DNA from: Pseudocercospora fijiensis CIRAD86
Taxonomy: Eukaryota > Ascomycota > Dothideomycetes > Mycosphaerellales > Mycosphaerellaceae
Direction: 5' to 3'
NCBI RefSeq assembly: GCF_000340215.1
Contig: NW_006921535.1
Location: 1,430,483-1,494,482 of the forward strand
DNA length: 64,000 nt
The notes beneath the pieces were generated by a model. The model worked only from the letters and a program-made list of their open reading frames with translations. It had not been told where the DNA came from and did not search any database. Each line of letters begins with the position of its first letter. The first letter of the stretch is position 1. Both the position numbers and the translations under genes were made by a program. This document shows, piece by piece, positions 10,419 through 19,929 of the stretch.

Positions 10419-12225
10419 ATGGCTTCCGGGTTGACGGCGAAGCTCTCAAAGTTCAATCCGTTCGGCAAGGGTAAGAAAGACGAGGACGACTGCGGAGAAG
10501 CCATCGACAGCGACTCGGTTGCTGGTGGTGGCCATGCTGCTCGACGAACCAAGATTACGAAGGAGCAACTACGGGTCAGCCATGCTCTGAAGAAGTTTCT
10601 GGTCAACCATCAGGTCTTCAGTCCAGACGATATTGCCCTGAACTCTGGTGAAAACACCCCTGCGTTGAAAGAACTTCTCGACAAGCCTCACGTTAATGTT
10701 CCCAGAGAGCTCACGCTGAGAGGAAGGCCACTTACAGAGTACTTCATCAGCTCGAGTCACAACACTTATCTTCTGGCTCATCAATTGTACGGCACATCTT
10801 CTGCCGTAGCGTATGAGACAGCGCTTAACACTGGCTCAAGATGTGTTGAGATCGACGCCTGGGACGACGGGGAGAATAAAGAGGAGCCAAAGATAACACA
10901 TGGTTATACCTTAGGTAAGGGAGCGGCTCTCTCTACTCCGCTCGAACAAACGAGCTAAGTTAAAGCACTTAGCATCTCACATCCCGTTCAGAGCTGTTTG
11001 CGAGACCATTCGAGATGTGGTTGATAAGGAAGCTACTGCTCCAGTCGACAGCGATACTGGCTACCGAGCAGCCCCGATCCTGATCTCGCTCGAGAATCAC
11101 TGTGATGCGAAAGGCCAGCTGCGACTGGCCACCATCATGAGAGAAGTCTGGGGCGAGCGACTCCTCAGCAAACCAGTCAGAGACGAAGGTGCACGCGAGC
11201 AAGGAGACTCCGGCGAGCACGTAGATCTCGAAGAGCTGGGCTCCAAAATCGCTGTCATCGTAGAGTACCACTTGCCCAATGAAGAGGAGTCCGAATCAAG
11301 CTCCGATGAAGACGAAGACCCGCAAGTCAGAGAAGACCACAAGCGGTGGCGAGAAGAGAAACGCAAAAACGCTTCCGGCGGCATCATTCCTGAGCTCGCA
11401 GAACTCGGAGTCTACGCGCAATCTGTCAAGCCCGTAAACCATTCCTGGTTCGAAAGCGTACTTCAAGACGGCCCACCGCACCACCTCATCAATGTCTCTG
11501 AGTCGGGTCTTGCACCACTGCTGAAGGCAAATGGTGCAAAGATCGGCCAGCACAATGCCAAACACCTCATGCGCGTCTATCCGAAAGGCACACGAATCTC
11601 GTCCGCAAATTTGAATCCCGTCCCATTCTGGGGCGTAGGCGCACAAATCTGCGCTCTGAATTGGCAAACTTTCGACGCCAGCATGCAGCTGAACGAAGCA
11701 CTTTTCGCCGGAAGTGACGGCTTCGTCCTCAAACCCGCAGCCCTACGAGAAGGCGGTAGCGGGAAACTCGATTCTGGAAGAAAGAAGCATTTACGCCTTC
11801 ACATCGCCGGAGCCACGGACATCCCACTACCAAAAGACCGCGACGCAGACGACGAAATCAAACCATACATCACATGCACTCTTGTTCATCCCGACGATAT
11901 CAAGAACGAGCCACCGAAACGCAAGACTTCTGGCTACAAACAACACAAGTTAGGACTTGTGCATAAAGATGCAGACTCACCACCGACTGATCCGTTGTGG
12001 AACGAGCATCTGGATTGGGATTACGAAGAGAATGAATTGGTGTTTTTGAGGATTTTGATCAAGAGTGATGACAAGTTTGCTCGGAATCCGGTTTTTGCCG
12101 TGGCGGCTGTGCGGTTGATGTATGTGGCGAGGGAGTGGGTGTTCATTCGGATGCTGGATTTGAAGGGCAAGGAGACGCATTGCACTGTCTTGTGTAAATT
12201 TGAGATTACGGATGCATGGGAGTGA
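10419..12225 (+). CDS. PLC1: Phosphoinositide-specific phospholipase C, delta-like
   Basis: Cleaves PIP2 to diacylglycerol and IP3. Two exons, 10419-10914 and 10973-12225, with a 58 bp intron that splits the catalytic X box directly after ITHGYTL; the join gives 582 residues. The X domain spans about 97-270: catalytic His114 in SSSHNTYL, the metal-site pair Glu144/Asp146 in RCVEIDAWD, His161 in ITHGYTL, then ISLENHCD. An acidic insert ([13 protein letters not shown]) separates it from the Y domain, which carries [20 protein letters not shown] and [11 protein letters not shown]2-like domain starts at about residue 450 ([15 protein letters not shown]) and runs to the end. There is no obvious PH or EF-hand domain; the N terminus is short, with a [14 protein letters not shown] helix. 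The gene converges on the GH31 gene, 48 bp between stop codons. Firm identification. Confidence 0.94.
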
Positions 12226-12273
12226 AGCATGACTATTATTTAAATATCTCCAGCCATACATACATACATAGGT

Positions 12274-14574
12274 TTAGTCGATACTAAGCTTCGTCGCATT
12301 CTCCTTCTTCACGAATTCCAAAAATGGTTCCAGCTCAGGAGTCCTGGCACCATTCACGATGAAAACCGCCGGCTGACCATACGGCGCCGAAACAGTGACA
12401 TGCCGTCCACCATCGTAAATAGTCCCACTCCAAACATGCTCATAAGTCCTCTTCTTCCCATCACCCGGCGGCAAATACACCGCAACCTCAAACGTCCCCG
12501 GATCCAAAACCGGCGCAACATACAAATCCCTCCCAAGATAAAAACTCTGAAAACTAATTTTTCTCGCCATCAAATCTTCCGGATGGTACAAAACCGGAGG
12601 CCTCAGTAACGGCCAACCCTTGGTCTCGCTTTCGGTCTGCAAAATTCTACGTCGGTACTTTGCGAGCGAGACAAACATTCTCGCGTTGTAAGCATAGTAA
12701 GTGTAAGTGCTGGTATTACTGTAGAATTGTGCGTTGACGGAAGGGATGTTGCCTTCGTGGGATCTGAAGACTGCACTGCTGACGGCCGCTAGTTCGCCCC
12801 AGCGACCGAGGAGTTCTGGGGAGCGGGTGATGTTGTAGTTTTGATAGGTGAGGACGGTGGTGTAGCCGCCAACGTCAGAGTGTTGTTGGGCGAAACCTGA
12901 AACGCCCATGTGGAGCATGATTGTGATGACGGATTTGATTCCATCGTGCACGCCCCAGTTGACGTTTTGATCGCCGACCCAGAAGAGGTTTTGGTATTTG
13001 CTTGAGCGCTGAGATGCGGAACGGTGGAAATTGACGGCTTCGTCTTGCAGACCGAGCTCTTCGACCACTTGGCGATGGATCTGGGACCATTGGGTAGGAT
13101 AGGCATTGTGGTAGAAGAAGGCATCACTGACTGCGCCGTAGACTTTGACATCTCCTGTCAGAGGGGTGTATTCGCCGAAGTCGGTCATGAAGCCGCTGAT
13201 GTTGGCATTCCAGACTTGTGTACGGAGCACGTCGATGAACCATTCACGCAAACCAGGATTGGTGAGGTCAACAACACCTGCATTCAAGCCCGGTCCGCTC
13301 GATATGATGGCCGTAGAATTTGTCGTGGTGTTTTGCACAAAGTACTGCGCTGCACTTGCTTCGTCGTACAGATTCCGTCGATACCCAGTATCCTTCGTTG
13401 AGACATTCGCCAAGAACGTGTTGACGTATGACAGCGTTCTGACATTGTGCTTGTCTCGAAGATTTTGGACGAATTCATTCCAAGTAGGGTATAGGACCTG
13501 GTCATTCTCCCAATTCCACCACAGTCTTGAGATGTTGATGTAAGGACCAGTCTGCTTATGCGTGCCACACCAGTCCTGCAGCCACACAGCGGCGATGGGA
13601 GTGCTGAGGTTCAAACCCTGCTCGACAATGCTATTCACCTTATCCTGACCACCTTGGATACCCAGAATTGCTCCTTCATCAACCCACTTCGGTAAAGGCG
13701 GCATTCGTCCAGAGTATGCTGTTAAAGCCTCAATGGCATCGAACAAGTTCTTGGTTCTCGTGAAAGCCCCATCCACGCTCAGAGAATCATACCGAATCGT
13801 CACCTTGTCCTGTGCAAAGGTGAAATTGGCATAGCCGGTGCTCTTCTCGGAGAGGTAGAAGAGTCGACTATCAGTGGTAATGTACGATGGCACCGCGGTG
13901 TATGATGTGTAGAAGTTACCTCCAGCAATTGATCCATTGGCATTCGCAATTGATGTGATAGGCTCATCACCTCGTCCAACGCCCTGCTCGCGAGAAATGA
14001 TTGGAATACTTTGATTCTTCAGTGACGCAAACGAAGGCTGCTCGCCTAGCCCGTAAAAGTCCTCACTGGCGGAAGAATCGAAGCTGAAGTATAGCTTTTT
14101 CAGTGGGTGATCGATGTTCGTCGAAGGCGATACGTCCAAGTAGAAGGCAACCCTATCACTCAGATTGCCTGGGACCCAAAGCGTAAGAGCATATTCTGCG
14201 GAAGCACTGCCACAGTCCAAGAGATGTCCGCTGATTTGAGCCGCGGATCCAGTAGCTGTGTTATTCCAAAGCACTTGCTCTATGCCGGTGATATTCTGTC
14301 CAGAGCATTTCGACTCGTCAACCTGAGCGATCTGAAAAGCGCCATTCGAGCCAACAACGGAGTCATTGCCAGCGCTGGCACTAATGAATGGCTCTTGGAT
14401 GCCAGTGCTCCAAACGCTGAGTCTGCCTTTCACAATCTCCAGTTTATTCTGTGACTTCCAAAGCGTAAAGTCGTTCCCAAGAGGCCAGTTATCCTCTGAC
14501 GAGGCCAGCACACTTTGCGTCGAAGCAACGCATGCCAAACAGTTCAGTGCTGGCAGAGCGTTTCCTGTCCTCAT
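12274..14574 (-). CDS. Secreted GH31 glycoside hydrolase, sulfoquinovosidase-like
   Basis: Intronless, 766 residues. The N terminus (about 1-25, NCLACVASTQSVLASS) could be a weak signal peptide, and there are many N-x-S/T sites, so secretion is likely. The GH31 core starts at about residue 295 (KWVDEGAILGIQGG). The nucleophile is Asp465 in GFMTDFGEYTP and the acid/base Asp535 in WVGDQNVNW. The local motifs (AVWLQDW, DFGEY, GDQNV, HSDVGGYTT, RSHEGN) follow bacterial sulfoquinovosidase YihQ rather than maltase-type GH31. From memory of YihQ, the sulfonate-recognising positions are Gln288, Arg301, Trp304 and Tyr508. Candidate equivalents are present as Gln333, Arg350, Trp353 (RLWW) and Tyr571, with four extra residues between Gln and Arg. 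This supports hydrolysis of sulfoquinovosides derived from plant sulfolipid. An alpha-glucosidase with other specificity is the alternative. Family call firm, substrate inferred. Confidence 0.85.
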   Translation of the reverse strand: MRTGNALPALNCLACVASTQSVLASSEDNWPLGNDFTLWKSQNKLEIVKGRLSVWSTGIQEPFISASAGNDSVVGSNGAFQIAQVDESKCSGQNITGIEQVLWNNTATGSAAQISGHLLDCGSASAEYALTLWVPGNLSDRVAFYLDVSPSTNIDHPLKKLYFSFDSSASEDFYGLGEQPSFASLKNQSIPIISREQGVGRGDEPITSIANANGSIAGGNFYTSYTAVPSYITTDSRLFYLSEKSTGYANFTFAQDKVTIRYDSLSVDGAFTRTKNLFDAIEALTAYSGRMPPLPKWVDEGAILGIQGGQDKVNSIVEQGLNLSTPIAAVWLQDWCGTHKQTGPYINISRLWWNWENDQVLYPTWNEFVQNLRDKHNVRTLSYVNTFLANVSTKDTGYRRNLYDEASAAQYFVQNTTTNSTAIISSGPGLNAGVVDLTNPGLREWFIDVLRTQVWNANISGFMTDFGEYTPLTGDVKVYGAVSDAFFYHNAYPTQWSQIHRQVVEELGLQDEAVNFHRSASQRSSKYQNLFWVGDQNVNWGVHDGIKSVITIMLHMGVSGFAQQHSDVGGYTTVLTYQNYNITRSPELLGRWGELAAVSSAVFRSHEGNIPSVNAQFYSNTSTYTYYAYNARMFVSLAKYRRRILQTESETKGWPLLRPPVLYHPEDLMARKISFQSFYLGRDLYVAPVLDPGTFEVAVYLPPGDGKKRTYEHVWSGTIYDGGRHVTVSAPYGQPAVFIVNGARTPELEPFLEFVKKENATKLSID

Positions 14575-14850
14575 CTTGCAACGAGGTGCCGTGAGGGTTT
14601 AGGAATCTTGCTGAAAGGGCAGACACCAGCATCTTGTAGTGGCATCCATCGGAGCCTTGAGGTCAGATCCATCTTCAACACTGCCTGTAATTACCGAAAG
14701 GTTCAACCTCGCTTCAACACCGCTGCAGGAACAAGTGGAGATGGTGGAGGACATGCACGTGGGCGTCATTCGCAAGGATCATCGCGTGCTGCACTTTACC
14801 CGGTATGGAAGACTGATTCGGGATGTCGGTATAACTGCCGCGATGGAGCG

Positions 14851-15664
14851 ACAATGACTTCGTCTGATCATGTCAATACTGAAAGCCACCATTTCACAAT
14901 ACCTCTGGCTCCAAAAACTCGGCCTGCTCAAAAGCACTCCGCAGTCATCTACGAAGCCAGAGACTCCAAAGACAAGACGTCACTGATCGGAGCCAGCATA
15001 GTCTCCACGTCTTGAAATGTCTTGACACCGACATATATAACGAGATCCAGAAAACCGGGCAAGTATGGCTCTCGAAGACTGCGAAAGTCTCGCGCTTCCC
15101 TTGCAACATTATCTCCAGATGAATCCAGAACGTGGCCATCTCGTCGCGATTAAGCAGTATTCTGAGCTTCGACGTCCGCGCCTAGAAGGTGTTTTGACGA
15201 AAGCGCAACAGCTCGCCGGCATGAAACAGGACATGGGCTTCTTCCAAGAAATGCTGATGTATTTCTTCGTGTGGCTGTTCGCTCGTTTGAAAGTGATGGA
15301 ACGTTATCAGCACAACCTCAACCAATACAATGTGCCGGGACAGGTGGCGAAGGTCACTGCGCAAGGTCGGTGGTATTCTTCAGCCGGAAATATCCGGAAG
15401 CATGCCATGATGGCCTCAATATCACAAACGCCATACGGCGCATCAATTCAATCTTCCTCGCCAGTAGACACTACATCTATCTTAAAAGCAGAAGAAGAGG
15501 AGATGTTAGGCATTCTCACACTTACATTCCCATTCCCATTCCCGTTCCAGTCCCATCAACCAATGAAGTCTGTTCGGGCTCGCTTGCTCGCCTCCCACCA
15601 TGAAATGAACGCCTACGCTGTGCCGAATTCAAGTAATTACACCCGTACTTGCATTACAATGTGA
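14851..15664 (+). pseudogene. FAD-dependent monooxygenase pseudogene (salicylate hydroxylase-like), internally deleted
   Basis: Two ends of an aromatic-ring-hydroxylase-type flavoprotein lie next to each other with the middle missing. The N-terminal part is spread over three frames at about 14895-15060: LWLQKLGLLKS, then SAVIYEARDSKDKTSLIGAS, then CLDTDIYNEIQKTGQ, with a stop between the last two. At 15065 the sequence jumps, in another frame, to the C-terminal FAD-motif region: MALEDCESLALPLQHYL, then SELRRPRLEGVL and MLMYFFVWLFARLKVMERY. The GxGxxG nucleotide-binding start, the substrate domain and the GDAAH motif are absent, a loss I estimate at over 200 codons. The open frame from 15065 to 15664 is therefore a remnant. 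It sits head-to-head with the GH31 gene. No RIP signature is visible here, so decay was by frameshift and deletion. Confidence 0.75.
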
Positions 15665-15999
15665 ACTGAATTGGACACAGCCGCATCGGAGGCAAACCCT
15701 CCTCCCATATCCCATTGCCTGCATCCACTTCTGCCTGGCGCCGAACGATGTTGTGACTCCAGGTTCTGGACTCCATCTAGCGATGGCACTTGACCTGAAG
15801 CTGCCGGTGTGCTTTGTGATGCACTGCTGACATGCAACCATCTAGTTTATGGCTCCAATATTGTGTTAAGTATTTATATCTCGGTCTCTCAAGAACTTGA
15901 TTGCTGACTGTTTCAATCTGTCACGTATCCGCTTCGTCTCGGTGGCGGTGGCGCGCTCTTCCGCTTGGCGCTACTGAATCTTCGAACGAGTGGAAGCTC
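15665..15999. other. Intergenic, Kin4 3' flank
   Basis: 335 bp with no supportable feature. Holds the 3' end of the monooxygenase remnant and the 3' UTR of the minus-strand kinase. Confidence 0.35.
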
Positions 16000-18900
16000 C
16001 TATGCTTCGTTACGATCTCGACCACGTCGCCGGAAGAAGTCCATCACTCTACGGGTAGCGCTCGAAGACCCACCATGACCGTGATCGTATGCATTTTCGA
16101 ACTTTCGGTTTTGCGGTCGCAAGCTTTGATCTCTAGGTTCTCGTGGAGGTGATCCTTGTTGGCCCCCGTATCGTTCCCATTCACCATTGCTACCAATGTT
16201 GTACTGCTCGCCATCTTGTGGCTGAACCGAGGAACCGGCCATGCCAGGATCGGGGGTGTAAAATCGTTCTGGTGCATCTTGTCCCTGCGATGTTGGCTCC
16301 AGACGGTTCGACCCGTACCCATCATCTCGGAACTGCTTGCGCTGAACCGGTGGCGGAGTTGGCAACGCCCCTGGCGATGGTGGCAATGCTTTATCGTATC
16401 GACTTGAACCAGGTGCGTTGCTACCGCGTCGCTGCTCTCGGGCCTTTTCTCTTTCTTCTTCGTAGTAAAGAGGGATGGCGCTGTTGGTAGTAGACTGACT
16501 CGGGCTATCAGACGCGCCTCGGCCAAATGCCATGCCCTTGCTCTCTGGTCTGCCAGTGCGGGATTGGTTGGACTGCTGCGAGTTTGGAGGTCGGTAGCCA
16601 TCATCGCCTGAATCGTACCCCGGCTCCTTCTTGCCGCCGCTGCCAAGAATGTTGTTGACACTCATGCTTGCAGGCAGCAGCCACGAGAAACGTCTTGAGG
16701 ATCTGCGTCCTTGTACGCTGCCTTCTCTCGAAGTTTTGCGTGTAAAGCCAAAGCTAGGTCGACGACCGTCGGAAGACATTCTAGGTCCAGGTTCTTCTCC
16801 AGCATTTGGCATTGCGTTCTTCATACTGACAGGAGGATACTTCCGGCGATCACGTTTCTCACTCGTGATCTGTGCTGGTTCATGCTGTTGTGAGGATTGT
16901 CGCTTAGAGTTGCTTTTGTTGAGCACTTTTTCTGCAAGACTGCCCAAGGTACTGCTTCTTCGGTGTCCTGGGGACTTGGCAGATGCATGTGACTGTGGTC
17001 TCTGGAATTGACCACCAGAATGGGCCTGTTCGCTCTGAGGTCGACCGGTCGCATCGACATTTTCCGAAGACATTGGGCCAGATCCTGCTATGATATAACC
17101 AGAGCTTGACTTCGGCTGAGAGAATGATCCTTGGGCAGTGGTGTTAGTCGGCTGAGCAGCAGCAGGTTGGCTGTACGAGTTGCCGCGTGAAGGCAGGCGA
17201 GATGTGCCGCCCAGTGTGCCGCTGGTGTTCGGTCTCGGCAATGAGCTCGAGGCTGCAGCAAAGGGGCTGCTGGCGTCTTTTTGCCGATCTCTGCCAGACC
17301 GAGACGTTGGTGGCTGCATCGCGTTGTCCTGTCTTTGATGCTGTGTGACCTCCACGGGGCCTTGACCCTCTGCCCTTGCTCTTGTCTTGCCAGATGAGCT
17401 TCCTGGAACAGCTTTGCGTGCGCTGGGGTCGGCGGGCGAGCCTGCCTCGCCGCGAATCGTTGCGCCTTGAGGTGCGACGTATTCGACTTGCACCGTTCTT
17501 CTCTTGGCATCTCGCTGTTGTTTTCTGATGTCGCTCGCTTCGTCTCCACCCATACTTGCAGCTGGGATGTGCTTTGCCCCTTGCGCAGATACCGATCTCT
17601 CGCCATGTGGTCTGCTCGTTGGTTCCCGAACAGATGCGCTGCGGCCAAGCCCCGTATCATCATCGCTCTGCAACACCGTGCCTCCAATGTCTTTTTCGCT
17701 CTTGACTCTGCTGCCGATAAAGCCAACCACATGCGTGTACTCACTGAGCCAGCTGTGCCGTGCCACCTCAAACAGATCTGCTCGCCGCCTCGGATCTGGA
17801 ACCAGGATCCGCCTGAGCAGGTCTCGCGCATGCGGCGTGACGTACTCAGGAAATGTGAGGGGTGTACTTACGATGTATTTGTATAGCAGATTGATGTTGT
17901 CGCCCTCAGGGTTCGCAGGGTCGTCGTCAAAGGGCAGGTATCCAGCGAGCATTGCGTACTGTCAAGAGTCAGTATGATGACCGAAATGCATGTCGTCGTT
18001 CTTACCAAGATGACACCACAACTCCAAACATCAACCTTGCGACCGGTGTAGAGACCATCGCTCACGACCAGCTCGGGAGCTGCATAGCATGGACTTCCAC
18101 AAGACGTCTGCATCAGATCACCTCTTCTGTGTCCGCCTTCCCGTCCATCAACCCAAGGAATGAGCTTGTCGAGGCCTTGACGTTTCACGAAGTCCTTGTC
18201 GGCTATTCTGTTCTCCGTGTCTTCGCCCAGTTCGTCCTCAGGATCGAAAGTGTTCGCAAATCCAAAATCCGTGATGATGATGTGCTTGTTGCGGTCGAGC
18301 AGCAGGTTTTCGAGCTTCAGATCTCGGTGGACAATGCCCTTCTTATGGAGATAGCCCACGCCAGATACAAGCTGTGCGAACAGCCGCCTAGCTGCCGGAT
18401 CCTTTAGATATCTGTGGTTTAAGATGTAGTCGAAGAGTTCTCCCCCAGATGCATACTCGAGAATGATTCCCATGTGGCGCTCGGTCTCAACGAACTCGTG
18501 CAATCGAACAATGTTTGGATGTTGCAGCTCACGAAGAATTGAGATCTCGCGGTAGATCTTGGGAAGTCGAGTGGTGTTCCCGGCCAAGCTCTCCTTTCGA
18601 ATCAATTTGATGGCGACTTGGACTGTGGAGTCCTTCTTCCAACCCATCTTGACTTTGCCAAACTCGCCCTCGCCAATCGTCTGGCCAAGGATGTAGTCTC
18701 CAAACTTTACCTCCTTCCTGTGTGAAGAAGAGTGCTTCAAATGCTCCTGTCGACTTCTAGGCACAGGTGCTGGTTCTGCGGCATCGTTCAAATTCATGTT
18801 GGCCATGTGGGAGGAGGGATCAACGCCACGAGCTTCAGCCTTGCGGGCCTCCTCTCTCCTAATGTCGGTCTGCGGGTCGTCCACTACTATGCGGTTGATT

Positions 18901-19481
18901 ACGGCGCTATTCTCGCGAGGCAAGTCAGTGCCCATAGGTGGTTGGCCCATTGCTGTTTGCGATCTGCTGGTTGTGGGGGTATTCCGCGTTCGCTGACTTC
19001 GACCACTGCCGGGGTCTTGCTGTGGGGAGCGGTATCCAGGCGCGGTCCTTCTCCGCTCAACATCACTCGCGTCATTGGCATAGCTCGATTGACCATGTGA
19101 TGATTGAGCTCGTGCAGACGAATACGCGCGATTGTCGTAGGGTGCTGTTGATGTGCTAGCTGGTGTCTGCTGGGCGGAAGTCCTGATGGGGAGTGATGGA
19201 TTGGGCATGGGCAGTGACGATGAGGCCGCTGAGGAATCCGGGTAGAACTGCTGGTATGTGGAAGAGCTCATGCCAGCGGCTGCCTGCTGATTCTGGCGAG
19301 GGGCGCTGGTCATGGCCGGGAGAGCAGTGAATTGTGGCTGCTGTGAGGGCGAATTCGGGATGGAAGCATGGTCTGGCTGACGGGCTGCAGGTCGCCTTGA
19401 CGCGGGCGGAGAGGGTGACAGCGGCGCGGTGGGGTTGGTAGGTGGATTGTATTGCTGTGGGCTCACGGCAGCGGACGACAT
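16000..19481 (-). CDS. KIN4: Serine/threonine protein kinase, Kin4/Frk1 family
   Basis: Two exons, 18006-19481 and 16000-17958, with a 47 bp intron in the kinase domain; phase 0, 1144 residues. A disordered Ser/Gln/Pro-rich N terminus (1-255) leads to the kinase domain at about 263-560: IGEGEFGKV glycine loop, VAIKLIRK (Lys292), HRDLKLENLL (Asp387), DFGFAN (Asp405) and CGSPCYAAPE. An insert of about 45 residues between DFGFAN and the T-loop (DPEDELGEDTENRIADKDF...GLDKL) is characteristic of the Kin4 group. The second exon resumes with YAMLAGYLPFDDDPANPEGDN. The C-terminal 580 residues are disordered, Ser/Arg-rich, and end MDFFRRRGRDRNEA. In yeast Kin4 acts in the spindle position checkpoint and Frk1 is its paralogue; the role in filamentous fungi is inferred. 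An unusually long upstream region with tandem repeats precedes the gene. Confidence 0.93.
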
Positions 19482-19593
19482 GGCCTGGTCAGGTCTGGCG
19501 AGCGGCGGGGCGGCGTGGGCGGTGGTGCAGTGACTGGACGAGAGTCGACCAGCGTGCCGTCTCGCGTGGCTGCAGGTGCAATTACACTCACTC

Positions 19594-19622
19594 GCAATGG
19601 CAATGGCAATGGCAATGGCAAC
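19594..19622. repeat. Hexanucleotide microsatellite (GCAATG)n
   Basis: About four and a half tandem copies of GCAATG, upstream of the kinase start codon on the minus strand. Probably length-variable. It lies about 115 bp from the ATG, so it could fall in the 5' UTR. Confidence 0.85.
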
Positions 19623-19881
19623 AGCGCTCTGCTATGCTGTGCTCGGCGGCAACAGCTCGAATGCAGGCGAGGCAGCAGCTTGCTTCTGCGGCGGCGGCGG
19701 CGCCGACAAAGAAGGCGCTGGCTGGCTATCTGTCGCCTTTCCGCGGCTTGTATCTTTGTCTCCTGAGAGCAGCAGGCGCGTATTGTATTCCACCTTGATG
19801 CGTCGACAACGGCGCTCCTGCCCGCAGTGCACCTGCAATATGCAAATCGAAGCGTGTGGCGACGTGTGGGTGGTGTGGTAG

Positions 19882-19929
19882 GCGATGCGATGCGATGCGA
19901 TGCGATGCGATGCAATGCGATGCGATGCA
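19882..19929. repeat. Pentanucleotide microsatellite (GCGAT)n
   Basis: Nine to ten tandem copies of GCGAT/GATGC with one G-to-A interruption near 19914. Lies about 400 bp upstream of the kinase start. On the minus strand it would read as repeated ATCGC. Confidence 0.85.

Noticed and set aside
15060..15070. Splicing as the explanation for the jump in the monooxygenase remnant
   Set aside because: The N-terminal part itself is frameshifted and contains a stop, the missing middle domain is not present anywhere nearby, and no acceptor-donor pair restores a frame.
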